NCBI RefSeq assembly: GCF_022761125.1
Contig: NZ_JAKWJR010000009.1
Coordinates: 124,001 to 188,000 of the forward strand
Reading direction: 5' to 3'
DNA from: Nocardioides sp. SR21
GTDB lineage: Bacteria; Actinomycetota; Actinomycetes; Propionibacteriales; Nocardioidaceae
DNA: 64,000 bases
Positions 27,448 through 35,113 of this stretch are shown one piece after another. The notes below the pieces were generated by a model. It did not search any database, had not been told where the DNA came from, and worked only from the letters and a program-made list of their open reading frames with translations. The position numbers were made by a program, and so were the translations under genes. Numbering within the stretch: the stretch's first letter is position 1; every line of letters begins with the position of its first letter.

Positions 27448-27854
27448 TGTCGGCTCGCACCAAGGCGCGCAAGCGCGCGCTGGACGTCCTCTTCGCCGCG
27501 GAGCTCCGCGGCGAGTCGGCGACCGAGGCGCTGGACCGTGCCATCGCCGAGGGCGAGGCTCCGACCAACGACTACACGGTCGTGCTCGTGCGCGGCGTGG
27601 AGGAGCACCGGACCCGCATCGACGAGGTGCTGACCGAGTTCGCCGAGGGCTGGACCCTGCAGCGGATGCCCGCCGTCGACCGCAACGTGCTGCGGCTCGG
27701 GGTGTGGGAGCTGCTGTGGACCGAGGACGTCCCCGACGCCGTCGCGATCAGCGAGGCGATGGCGCTGGTGACCGAGCTGTCGACCGACGAGTCGCCGCAG
27801 TTCGTCAACGGCGTGCTCGGCGCGGTGGAACGCAACAAGGCGACGCTGGTCTGA
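27447..27854 (+). CDS. nusB: transcription antitermination factor NusB
   Basis: This 135-residue all-helical RNA-binding protein partners with NusE (S10) in rRNA antitermination. It has the typical N-terminus ARTKARKRALDVLFAAELRG, DRNVLRLGVWELLW and SPQFVNGVLGAV. The ATG overlaps the efp stop (TGATG), giving the usual efp-nusB pair; longer in-frame extensions inside efp are rejected. Confidence 0.95.
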   Translation: MSARTKARKRALDVLFAAELRGESATEALDRAIAEGEAPTNDYTVVLVRGVEEHRTRIDEVLTEFAEGWTLQRMPAVDRNVLRLGVWELLWTEDVPDAVAISEAMALVTELSTDESPQFVNGVLGAVERNKATLV

Positions 27855-27859
27855 GTCCC

Positions 27860-27865
27860 TAGGCT
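27860..27865 (+). promoter_or_regulatory. -10 box TAGGCT for a leaderless flavoprotein gene
   Basis: TAGGCT ends 7 nt before the ATG at 27873, immediately after the nusB stop. Confidence 0.55.
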
Positions 27866-27872
27866 GGGTCCC

Positions 27873-29237
27873 ATGACTCAGCGTGAGGTGGACCTGGTCG
27901 TCATCGGCGCGGGGCCCGGAGGCGAGGCGCTCGCCAGCGGGGCCGCGAAGGCCGGCCTCGAGGTGGTGGTCGTCGACCGGCACCTCGTGGGCGGCGAGTG
28001 CCCGTACTACGGGTGCATCCCGACCAAGATGATGGTCCGCGCCAGTGACGCCGTCGCGGAGGTACGCCGCGCGTCCGGCCTCGCGGGCGACGCGTCGATC
28101 GTGCCGTCGTGGGCGCCGGTCGCCCGGCGCATCGACGAGGACGCCACCACCCACTGGGACGACACCATCGCGGTCGACCGCCTGAAGGACGCCGGCGCCA
28201 CCGTGCACCACGGCGTCGCCCGGCTGACCGGCGTCGGACAGGTGGAGGTCGACGAGCACCGCTACACCGCCCGCCGCGGCGTGGTGCTCAACACCGGCAC
28301 CAGGCCGGCCGTCCCGCCGGTCGAGGGTCTCGCGGACACGCCGTACTGGACGAACCGCGACGCCGTCCAGGTCACTGAGCTGCCCGGCTCCCTGGTCGTG
28401 GTCGGCGGCGGCCCGATCGGGTGCGAGCTCGCCCAGGTGTTCGCGCGCTTCGGCGTGCGCGTCACGGTGGTCCAGCACGGCGACCGGCTCCTTCCCGCCA
28501 ACGAGCCGGAGGCCGCGGAGCTCCTCGCGCAGGTGTTCACCGAGGAGGGCATCCGGGTGCTCACCGGCGTCGAGCTCACGCGGGTGTCGTACGCCGACGG
28601 CGGCTTCACCCTTGCGCTCGACTCCGGCGAGGAGCTGACCGCCGACAAGCTGCTGGTCGCCGCCGGGCGCACGCCCAACCTCGACGACCTCGGACTGGAG
28701 ACGGTCGGGCTCGACCCGGCCGCGCGGACCGTCGAGGTCGACGAGTGGCTGCGGGCGGGGGAGAAGCTCTGGGCGATCGGCGACATCACCGGTCACGGCG
28801 CCTTCACCCACGTCTCGATGTACCAGAACGCCGTCGCGCTCCGCGACATCCTCGAGCAGGGCGGCGAGCCGGCGCGCTACCACGCCGTACCGCACGCGAC
28901 GTTCACGGATCCGGAGGTGGCGGGGGTCGGGATGAGCGAGCAGCAGGCACGCGATGCCGGGCTGAAGGTCCGCACCGGCTCCGCGAACCTCGCCGAGTCC
29001 TCGCGCGGCTTCACGCACGGGCCCGGTGCGCAGGGGCTGATCAAGGTCGTCGAGGACGCCGACCGCGGGGTGCTCGTCGGCGCGACCGCCGTGGGACCCG
29101 CTGGCGGGGAGATCCTCGGCTTCCTCGCGGTCGCCGTGCACGCGGAGGTCCCGGTCGCGACCCTGCGGTCGATGATCTTCGCCTACCCGACCTTCCACCG
29201 CGCGATCGAGACCGCCCTGTCAGACCTGGACCAGTGA
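27873..29237 (+). CDS. FAD/NAD(P)-dependent disulfide oxidoreductase (mercuric reductase/lipoamide dehydrogenase-like)
   Basis: This 454-residue flavoenzyme has an N-terminal FAD motif (VVIGAGPGGEALASGAA), a redox-active Cys43-x4-Cys48 pair in GGECPYYGCIPTK, a second dinucleotide fold (VVVGGGPIGCELAQVFARFG) and the FAD motif LWAIGDITG. The C-terminal dimer domain lacks the usual His-Pro-Thr-x-x-Glu base: the segment reads AYPTFHRAI, with Tyr for His and Arg for Glu. It can thus probably form the disulfide/FAD charge-transfer pair but may act on an unusual substrate. The specific substrate is unknown. Its 3' end overlaps the convergent aminotransferase gene by 18 bp. Confidence 0.85.
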   Translation: MTQREVDLVVIGAGPGGEALASGAAKAGLEVVVVDRHLVGGECPYYGCIPTKMMVRASDAVAEVRRASGLAGDASIVPSWAPVARRIDEDATTHWDDTIAVDRLKDAGATVHHGVARLTGVGQVEVDEHRYTARRGVVLNTGTRPAVPPVEGLADTPYWTNRDAVQVTELPGSLVVVGGGPIGCELAQVFARFGVRVTVVQHGDRLLPANEPEAAELLAQVFTEEGIRVLTGVELTRVSYADGGFTLALDSGEELTADKLLVAAGRTPNLDDLGLETVGLDPAARTVEVDEWLRAGEKLWAIGDITGHGAFTHVSMYQNAVALRDILEQGGEPARYHAVPHATFTDPEVAGVGMSEQQARDAGLKVRTGSANLAESSRGFTHGPGAQGLIKVVEDADRGVLVGATAVGPAGGEILGFLAVAVHAEVPVATLRSMIFAYPTFHRAIETALSDLDQ

Positions 29238-30488
29238 TCTGACCGCCTCGACGGCGGCGTCGACCTCGTCGGGGTTCGTGACGATGCTCGGCCCGAGCCG
29301 CAGGTAGGACGTCGCGTACGGCGTCGCGCTGGTCACGATGCCCTGCTCGCGCAGGGTGAGCACGGCGTTCGCCGGCGGCATCCCCGGTACGTCGACGCAC
29401 ACGATGCCGGCCGAGACCGCGGGGTCGGCCGGGGTGATCACCGTGACCGCGGTGCCCGCGAGGCCCTCCTTGAGCCGCGACGCCTGCTCGACGGTGCGCC
29501 CGACGACGGCGGAGCGGCCGATGCTCTGCTGGAAGGCGAAGCCGTCGGCGAGCGCCCAGCGGTGCTCGAAGGAGTGGTAGCCGCCCGGCGTCATCCGGCC
29601 GGCCGGGCTCTGGGGCGAGAACGAGGGGATGATCTCGGTCAGCGGACCCCAGTTCGCTCCCCACACGATGCCGGTCCCGCGCGGACCGAACAGCCACTTG
29701 TGGGTGCCGGTGGACAGGAAGTCGCAGCCGAGATCGGGCAGGTCGACGTCGACGGCCGCGAACCCGTGGACCCCGTCGACGCACAGCAGCACACCGTCGG
29801 GGAGCGCGTCGGCGATCTCGCGCACCGGCGTGCGGACGCCGGTGCTGGAGTGCACCCATGTGATCGCCACGACCCGGGTCCGCGGCGTGACGCCCGCGAC
29901 CAGCCGGTCGACCATCTCGTCGACGGTCGCCGACGCGGGGTCGTCGTACAGCGTCACCCGGCGTACCTTCGCGCCGGTGCGCAGCGTGAGCAGCCGCAGC
30001 GAGTCCTCGGTCGACACGAAGTCGTGGGTCGTGGACAGCACCTCGTCGCGTGGCGTCAGCGCGAGCCCGCCGTAGATGATCCCGAGTCCCATCGTGGTGC
30101 TGTCGGTGAGCGCGTACTGCCCGGCCGCGCCGCCCGCGAACTGCGCAGCCGCCGCGCGCACCTTGTCCTCGAGGTCGTACCCGTCGAGGAGCGCCTGCTC
30201 GGTGTCCGCGCCGAGCAGCGACCGGTAGCGGTCGATCGCCGCGTCGACCGGGACGGTGTGCGGCGAGAGCACGAACGCCGCGAACTGCGCCATCGAGGTG
30301 TCCAGCGGGAACTGCGCGCGCACCGAGGCCCAGTCGGCGGGATCGAGCTCGGGAGGGGCGCTCGAGGTCGGCGTCGGCGTCGGAGTCGGTGCGGCCTCCG
30401 GCTCCGTGGCGTCGTCGCAGCCGACGACGAGTGCGGCGCCTCCTGCGAGGCCGGCTCCGATCAGGGCACGTCGTGTCGACTGCGGCAT
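29220..30488 (-). CDS. Tat-exported class V aminotransferase-like lipoprotein
   Basis: This 422-residue PLP-dependent enzyme of the cysteine desulfurase/isopenicillin epimerase-like fold has the cofactor Lys264 in FLSTGTHKWLFGPRGTG and the cofactor Asp in VLLCVDGVHGFAAVD. The N-terminus is MPQSTRRALIGAGLAGG with a twin arginine (6-7), a hydrophobic stretch and a lipobox-like VVGC (Cys24), then a Thr/Pro-rich linker. It thus looks like a Tat substrate anchored outside the membrane, which is rare for PLP enzymes. The ATG at 30488 gives this signal; the frame is open further upstream into the divergent gene. Substrate unknown. Confidence 0.82.
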   Translation of the reverse strand: MPQSTRRALIGAGLAGGAALVVGCDDATEPEAAPTPTPTPTSSAPPELDPADWASVRAQFPLDTSMAQFAAFVLSPHTVPVDAAIDRYRSLLGADTEQALLDGYDLEDKVRAAAAQFAGGAAGQYALTDSTTMGLGIIYGGLALTPRDEVLSTTHDFVSTEDSLRLLTLRTGAKVRRVTLYDDPASATVDEMVDRLVAGVTPRTRVVAITWVHSSTGVRTPVREIADALPDGVLLCVDGVHGFAAVDVDLPDLGCDFLSTGTHKWLFGPRGTGIVWGANWGPLTEIIPSFSPQSPAGRMTPGGYHSFEHRWALADGFAFQQSIGRSAVVGRTVEQASRLKEGLAGTAVTVITPADPAVSAGIVCVDVPGMPPANAVLTLREQGIVTSATPYATSYLRLGPSIVTNPDEVDAAVEAVRSLVQV

Positions 30489-30582
30489 CTGCCCATGTTG
30501 GCAGGACTCGCGTGTGTGGTCCCCGCACTTTCGGGGAAGGACCCCAGCCAGCAGCAGCACCGGCACCCGAGGGAGGACATCG

Positions 30583-31818
30583 ATGTCGCAGGAAGCATGG
30601 AGCTCGGCCGGCTCGCGACACGACCACGACGACACGAGCGACCGGCTGTACTCGACCGATGAGCTGGCGGTGTACGCCGCGTCCCACCGCGACTCCAGCG
30701 CACCGGCCGAGGCGGACGCGCCGTACCGCCCGAGCGCGGCGCCGCTCGGCCCACCGCCGTCGTACACCCCGACTACCCCGCCGCCCGCCGGACCGCCACC
30801 CACGCTCGCGCCCGAGGCGTCGGCGCCGGCCGCACCCCCTGCCTCTCCCGCGCCCGCCACCGAGGAGGGGGAGGTCCGGCGGTTCATGACCGCGACCGAC
30901 TTCCTCGACCGCCGCGACGCCTCGCAGGAGCACGGCCCCGCCACGTGGGGCTGGCGCGGGTCGGTACGCCGCTGGAGCGGTGGCCTGATCTCGCCGAAGA
31001 TGGGTCCTGCTGAGCGCAGCTACGAGGAGGACCGCCGCACCATCCAGCGCGACTTCGACGGGCCGCGGACGATCGCGTTCATCAACCCCAAGGGCGGGGC
31101 GGCCAAGACCACCGGCGTGCTCGCGGCCGGGTACACCTTCGGCACCGTCCGTGGTGGCGGCGTGGTCGCGTGGGACAACAACGAGACCCGCGGCACCCTC
31201 GGGATCCGCGGCACCCGGAGCACCCACCGCAACACCACCCGCGAGCTGCTGGAGGACCTCGAGCGCTTCACCGACGTCTACCAGTCGCGGATCGGCGACC
31301 TCGGTGCGTTCGTGCGCTCCCAGGGCGACGCCCACTTCGACGTGCTCGCCTCCGACGAGCGGCCCGACGTCACCGGGACGATCCGGGCGCAGGACTTCGA
31401 CGCCGTGCACAAGCTGCTCGAGCGGTTCTACCGGGTGATCCTGATCGACACCGGCAACAACATGCGTGCTGAGAACTGGCTGGCCGCCGCCGGCGCCGCC
31501 GACCTGCTGGTGGTGACCAGCACGGTCCGCGAGGACACCGGCTACAGCGGGCTGTGGATGCTCGACGCGCTGCAGGACGCCGGCTACCAGAACCTCAAGC
31601 ACAAGGCGGTCACGGTGCTGTCCGACCCGTCGGCCAACGTCGACACCAAGCTCGCCAACGACCTGGTCGACGTCTACCAGCAGCGGACCCGCGACGTGTT
31701 CCGGGTGCCCTACGACCCGGCCCTCGTGGCGGGCTCGGTGGTGCCGTACGCCCAGCTCTCCGCCAACACCCGGCGGCAGTGGCTCCAGGCGTGCGCGGGG
31801 ATGGCCGCGGCCCTCTGA
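30583..31818 (+). CDS. ParA/MinD-like ATPase with proline-rich N-terminus
   Basis: This 411-residue protein has residues 1-110 rich in Pro, Ala and Thr (PPPAGPPPTLAPEAS) and then a linker with GPATWGWRGSVRRW. A deviant Walker A INPKGGAAKTT follows (signature Lys170, Lys175), then VVAWDNNETRGTLG and VILIDTGNNMRAENW as the switch and Walker B regions. No ParB or cognate partner is adjacent. Similar proline-rich MinD-like ATPases in actinobacteria include EspI-type proteins linked to type VII secretion; a role in positioning or secretion is inference. GGGAGGACA precedes the ATG at 30583. A perfect 11-bp hairpin follows the gene. Confidence 0.8.
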   Translation: MSQEAWSSAGSRHDHDDTSDRLYSTDELAVYAASHRDSSAPAEADAPYRPSAAPLGPPPSYTPTTPPPAGPPPTLAPEASAPAAPPASPAPATEEGEVRRFMTATDFLDRRDASQEHGPATWGWRGSVRRWSGGLISPKMGPAERSYEEDRRTIQRDFDGPRTIAFINPKGGAAKTTGVLAAGYTFGTVRGGGVVAWDNNETRGTLGIRGTRSTHRNTTRELLEDLERFTDVYQSRIGDLGAFVRSQGDAHFDVLASDERPDVTGTIRAQDFDAVHKLLERFYRVILIDTGNNMRAENWLAAAGAADLLVVTSTVREDTGYSGLWMLDALQDAGYQNLKHKAVTVLSDPSANVDTKLANDLVDVYQQRTRDVFRVPYDPALVAGSVVPYAQLSANTRRQWLQACAGMAAAL

Positions 31819-31853
31819 GCGGTCCGCCCTGACCGGTCAGCGTCGGGCGAACC

Positions 31854-31881
31854 TTCCTGCAGCGGTCGATCGCTGCAGGAA
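31854..31881 (+). terminator. stem-loop after the ParA-like gene
   Basis: TTCCTGCAGCG at 31854-31864 pairs perfectly with CGCTGCAGGAA at 31871-31881 around a 6-nt loop, 35 nt after the stop codon. There is no U-tract. It is a likely transcription end or mRNA stabiliser. Confidence 0.6.
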
Positions 31882-31978
31882 CCTGTGAGCTGCGTATCCC
31901 GGCTGCTCGGTGGTCGTTGGAGGGGAGCGGCGCGTGCCGCACCCGCCCTCGGGCGGATCCGAATCTCCGGAGGACACC

Positions 31979-32401
31979 ATGATCAAACTCGCCGCTCTTC
32001 TCAGTGCGGGCGCTGCGGTGGCTGCGCTGGGCGTCGTACCCGCCGCCCACGCGACCGTCATCGACGGCCCCAGCGGTGACTGCGCCGTCACCGCCAAGTG
32101 GTCCAAGCCGAGCTCCACGACCGTCAAGGTCACCTGGACGACGAGGTGCGACAGCGCGTACTACGGGATCCAGAACGGGGTCACCCTGCACCCCGCGAAG
32201 GGCTCCGGCCAGGCGGAGACCCGCACCAGCTTCTGCCACGCGAAGGAACGACAGGTCAAGACCTGCTCGACCTCGGTCACGATCTCCGATCCGGGCGGCC
32301 GCCAGGACTACGTGTCGATCGACGAGGTCTACCTCGACGACTCCTACTACGAGCTCGACTGGCAGTCGGCCGGGTGGAGCAGGTCCACCTTCACCGGCTG
32401 A
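31979..32401 (+). CDS. small secreted cysteine-containing protein
   Basis: This 140-residue protein has a clear signal peptide (MIKLAALLSAGAAVAALGVVPAAHA, cleavage near residue 25). The mature part of about 115 residues holds four cysteines (GDCAV, TRCDS, SFCHA, KTCST), compatible with two disulfides, and several Tyr/Asp-rich stretches (YVSIDEVYLDDSYYELDW). I do not recognise a family. CCGGAGGAC precedes the ATG; the in-frame start further upstream lacks a signal peptide. A strong hairpin ends the gene. Confidence 0.7.
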   Translation: MIKLAALLSAGAAVAALGVVPAAHATVIDGPSGDCAVTAKWSKPSSTTVKVTWTTRCDSAYYGIQNGVTLHPAKGSGQAETRTSFCHAKERQVKTCSTSVTISDPGGRQDYVSIDEVYLDDSYYELDWQSAGWSRSTFTG

Positions 32402-32416
32402 CCCTCGCCCATCGAG

Positions 32417-32453
32417 GAGCGCGGGGGCCGGGTCAGCGCCGGTTCCCGCGCTC
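32417..32453 (+). terminator. stem-loop terminator after the secreted protein gene
   Basis: GAGCGCGGG at 32417-32425 pairs with CCCGCGCTC at 32445-32453. An inner CCGG/CCGG pairing (32428-32431 with 32439-32442) extends the stem. TTAA follows directly, so this is one of the more terminator-like hairpins of the window. Confidence 0.65.
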
Positions 32454-32531
32454 TTAACCCGCGGTTCCTTCAGCAGCCGCCGAACCGGCCGATGCGATCT
32501 GTGACACATCGGACCGACCGAGGAGGCTGCC

Positions 32532-33362
32532 ATGACGCGACGCGACATCTTCGTGCTGTCCGGCGGCGGGTCCCGTGGCGCCGGACAGGTCGGGATGCTG
32601 CGCGCGCTGCTGGCCGCCGGTGTCGTCCCTGACCAGGTCGTCGCCGGCTCGGTCGGCTCGCTGAACGGCTGCTACCTGGCCGCCGACCCGACGCCCGCGC
32701 AGGTCGAGCGGCTCGCCGGGGTCTGGGCCTCGATGCGGGCCTCCACGCTCACCGGGCCGCGTCGGTCGATGGTGGCGAACCTGGCCACGATGCGTCCGTA
32801 CCTCTTCTCGAACCGGGCGCTGCGGGAGCTGATCGCTCGGCTGGTCCCCAGCCACCGCCTCGAGGACCTCGCCGTCCCGGTGCGGATCGCGACGACCGAC
32901 CTGCTGACCGGCCTCCCGGCGCACCACGACACGGGCTACCTGCCCGACGTGCTGTGCGCCTCCGCGGCCCTGCCCGGCCTGCTCCCGCCGGTCCGGCTCC
33001 GGGGCGGCCGTGCGCACGTGGACGCCGGCGTCGCGGAGAACGTGCCGGTGTCGGGCGTCGAGGGACTGGCCGCTCCGGGTGACCGGGTCTGGATCCTCGA
33101 CGTCACCAAGTGCCCCCGCGAGCTGCGCCGGCTGCGCACCCCGGTCGACGTGGTGGTGGCGGCCCTGGCGGGCTCGATCACCAACCGCCCGACCATGGCG
33201 GTGCCGGCCGGTGTCGAGGTGGTGCACCTCAAGCTCGACGAGCGCTACGACTGCGGCCCGGTCTTCGACTTCAGCCACACCGCCACGTTGATCGAGATGG
33301 GGGAGCAGACAGCCGCCCAGGCGCTCACCGCGGATCGCGGTGGGCTGTCGCTGGCCGGCTAG
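32532..33362 (+). CDS. patatin-like phospholipase family protein
   Basis: This 276-residue putative serine lipid hydrolase has the oxyanion loop SGGGSRGAGQ (residues 10-19), nucleophile Ser40 in VAGSVGSLNG (GxSxG with the first Gly as Ala) and dyad Asp164 in HVDAGVAENVPV (DAG where most have DGG/DGA). There is no signal peptide, so it is likely cytosolic or membrane-peripheral. GAGGAGGCTGCC precedes the ATG. The 3' end abuts a five-copy 11-bp tandem repeat. Confidence 0.85.
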   Translation: MTRRDIFVLSGGGSRGAGQVGMLRALLAAGVVPDQVVAGSVGSLNGCYLAADPTPAQVERLAGVWASMRASTLTGPRRSMVANLATMRPYLFSNRALRELIARLVPSHRLEDLAVPVRIATTDLLTGLPAHHDTGYLPDVLCASAALPGLLPPVRLRGGRAHVDAGVAENVPVSGVEGLAAPGDRVWILDVTKCPRELRRLRTPVDVVVAALAGSITNRPTMAVPAGVEVVHLKLDERYDCGPVFDFSHTATLIEMGEQTAAQALTADRGGLSLAG

Positions 33363-33368
33363 CGCCTC

Positions 33369-33423
33369 GGCTCAGCTCCGGCTCAGCTCCGGCTCAGCTC
33401 CGGCTCAGCTCCGGCTCAGCTCC
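33369..33423. repeat. 5 x 11-bp tandem repeat (GGCTCAGCTCC)
   Basis: Five identical head-to-tail copies of GGCTCAGCTCC fill the space between the convergent patatin and oxidase genes. The last copy supplies the TGA stop (complement of TCA at 33416-33418) of the minus-strand gene. The perfect identity suggests recent slippage and a variable-number locus. Confidence 0.85.
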
Positions 33424-33820
33424 GGGCGGCGCCCCATCCGTGCCAGCGCTCGACCTCCATCCACGCGCTCGTGCGCGGGCTCTCCCGGTTCGGGTACTCC
33501 TTGCCGGAGTACAGCACGCTCAGCCGATCGATGTCGGCGAGCTCCTCGTCGGCGTACATCTCCGTGATCCGGCCGACGAGTGACACATGGGTGTACCAGC
33601 TCTCGTCGTCGAGCACGGTCAGGCTGACCCGCGGATCCCGTCGCAGGTGTCCGAGCCGGACCCGGGTGTCGTCCATGTTCAGCAGGATCCGGTCGCCGTC
33701 GAGCAGGTACCAGGTCGCGACCGACACGGGTGCGCCGTCGGTGCGTAGGGTGGCGACCACAGCCGGGTTCGGCTTCGCCAGCAGGTCGCGGAGGTCGTCG
33801 GGGAACGGCATCTCAGGCAT
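33416..33820 (-). CDS. pyridoxamine 5'-phosphate oxidase-fold protein (PPOX class)
   Basis: This 134-residue split-barrel flavin- or F420-binding protein starts PFPDDLRDLLAKPNPAVVATL. It continues with GAPVSVATWYLLDGDRILLNMDDTRVRLG, LRRDPRVSLTV and VSLVGRITEMYAD, the pattern of actinobacterial PPOX-class F420-dependent reductases. The substrate is unknown. The ATG at 33820 lies 5 nt from a perfect inverted repeat shared with the divergent gene; a TTG four codons upstream is an alternative. The stop codon lies in the 11-bp tandem repeat. Confidence 0.85.
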   Translation of the reverse strand: MPEMPFPDDLRDLLAKPNPAVVATLRTDGAPVSVATWYLLDGDRILLNMDDTRVRLGHLRRDPRVSLTVLDDESWYTHVSLVGRITEMYADEELADIDRLSVLYSGKEYPNRESPRTSAWMEVERWHGWGAARS

Positions 33821-33825
33821 GAGCT

Positions 33826-33860
33826 CACTCAACCACGCGCCGACGCGGAGTGGTTGAGTG
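33826..33860. promoter_or_regulatory. symmetric inverted repeat between divergent genes
   Basis: CACTCAACCAC at 33826-33836 is perfectly complementary to GTGGTTGAGTG at 33850-33860, with 13 nt between. The arms lie 5 and 6 nt from the two divergent start codons (33820 minus, 33867 plus). Each arm carries TTGAGT at the position of a leaderless -10 box. It may be an operator covering both promoters, or a paired promoter. Confidence 0.55.
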
Positions 33861-33866
33861 TGCGCC

Positions 33867-34058
33867 ATGACGAAGCCGATGTGGGTCGTGGCGGGCGCGG
33901 TGCTCGTGCTGATGGGCCTGGTGTGGACCCTGCAGGGGTTCGACGTGATCGAGGGCAGCGCGATGAGCGGCTCGACGACCTGGGCGATCGTCGGGCCGGT
34001 CGTGGTCCTCATCGGCGCCGGGCTGGCGTGGGTGGGACTCCGCGGTCGCCAGCGCTGA
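33867..34058 (+). CDS. small two-helix membrane protein
   Basis: This 63-residue protein has two hydrophobic helices (WVVAGAVLVLMGLVWTLQG and a second from about residue 37 to 56) and a short basic tail (RGRQR). Similar tiny membrane proteins are frequent in actinobacteria without known function. The ATG at 33867 is chosen; a GTG three codons upstream lies inside the inverted repeat. Confidence 0.65.
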   Translation: MTKPMWVVAGAVLVLMGLVWTLQGFDVIEGSAMSGSTTWAIVGPVVVLIGAGLAWVGLRGRQR

Positions 34059-34071
34059 GCGGTGGCGACCG

Positions 34072-34893
34072 TCACGGGGCGGCCGGTTCCTCCGCCGCCC
34101 GGATGCGACGCAGGTGCCGCCGCCGACGCGCGCGGATGACGGCCGGGTCCTGGGGGCTGGTCCCGTCGACGTTCCTGTTCTCGGCCACCCAGGTGACGCG
34201 GCCTCCACTCCGGTAGGCGCCCATGGCGCGGCGGCGCTTGAGGCTCGGGTGCTCCTCGATGAGCGTCGCCCACGGGAACCTGCGGACGACGTCGAAGTCG
34301 TAGACGTCCAACATCGTCGCCAGCGCACTCGGTGAGGGATGTCCCACGAGCATGAGGTTGTTGTACGCCTGGTCGCTCTCCACCGCCTGTCCCTCGACGT
34401 CCACCCGGTCGACGCCGAGGAAGATGACCTTCGAGTCGGTGACGGTGACCTTGGTGTCGACGACGACGTGCCGCGGCCCGAGCCCTCGGATGCCGCCGAG
34501 CAGCTCGGAGTACCGCAGCGTGTGGTAGACGAACCCGAGGCACAGGACGACGTCGAACCGGCCCAGCTCGTGCTCGTCGGGTCCAGCGAGGACGTCGAAG
34601 ATGTCTCCGCCGATGAACCGGTACCGGTCGTCCGGAACACCGTTCTTCCGGAGGTTCTCGTACGCCCGCTCGACGAACTCCGGACGTCCCTCGACCCCGA
34701 CCACCTGCTCGGCGCCGGCCTCGAGCGCGGCCATGCTCCACCGACCGTCGTGACTCGCGATGTCGAGCACCCGAGCACCCACGAGGAGGTCGCTGTTGCT
34801 CTCGATCATCGCGTGGTGGCGCCAGTTCAGCCGCACGGTCGTGCTCGCCGTGTTGCTGGTCTCCTTGAACTCAGGATGGTCATCGAAGAACAT
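34072..34893 (-). CDS. class I SAM-dependent methyltransferase (DUF1698/CmoB-like)
   Basis: This 273-residue enzyme has the SAM motif VLDIASHDGRWSMAALEAGA near residue 43, acidic motif VVGVEGRPE, motif II FDVVLCLGFVYHTLRY and a C-terminal basic tail (RARRRRHLRRIRAAEE). The arrangement resembles the DUF1698 methyltransferases to which the tRNA U34 carboxymethyltransferase-like proteins belong, but the substrate is not evident. AGGAGGATG precedes the ATG at 34893. It is convergent with the small membrane gene and divergent from the pyr operon. Confidence 0.78.
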   Translation of the reverse strand: MFFDDHPEFKETSNTASTTVRLNWRHHAMIESNSDLLVGARVLDIASHDGRWSMAALEAGAEQVVGVEGRPEFVERAYENLRKNGVPDDRYRFIGGDIFDVLAGPDEHELGRFDVVLCLGFVYHTLRYSELLGGIRGLGPRHVVVDTKVTVTDSKVIFLGVDRVDVEGQAVESDQAYNNLMLVGHPSPSALATMLDVYDFDVVRRFPWATLIEEHPSLKRRRAMGAYRSGGRVTWVAENRNVDGTSPQDPAVIRARRRRHLRRIRAAEEPAAP

Positions 34894-34984
34894 TCATCCT
34901 CCTGGTGGATGAGCGCACCTGCACCCGCAGCCGACCACAGGTAGCGCCGGTTGTCCACGTCGGTCCGTCCGCAGCCGCTCGCAG

Positions 34985-35036
34985 CGGGTCGTCCGCCCCT
35001 CGGCTGCCTCTGGACCCGGGTGAGGCGGACGACCCG
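34985..35036. repeat. long inverted repeat upstream of the pyr promoter
   Basis: The 13 bases 34985-34997 (CGGGTCGTCCGCC) are perfectly complementary to 35024-35036 around a 26-nt loop. It lies between the divergent methyltransferase and pyrR genes, upstream of the pyr -10 box, so it is not a terminator for either gene. Confidence 0.6.
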
Positions 35037-35091
35037 TCCCACGCAGTGGGAAGCAGCCGCTCCCGGTTCGGTCGCGACCCCCGGAGCGGGG

Positions 35092-35097
35092 TAGGGT
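35092..35097 (+). promoter_or_regulatory. -10 box TAGGGT of the pyr operon
   Basis: TAGGGT is followed by a leader of about 55 nt before the pyrR start, unlike the leaderless genes nearby. The leader carries the presumed PyrR-binding stem-loop. Confidence 0.5.
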
Positions 35098-35113
35098 TCA
35101 CCTCGATCGACAT

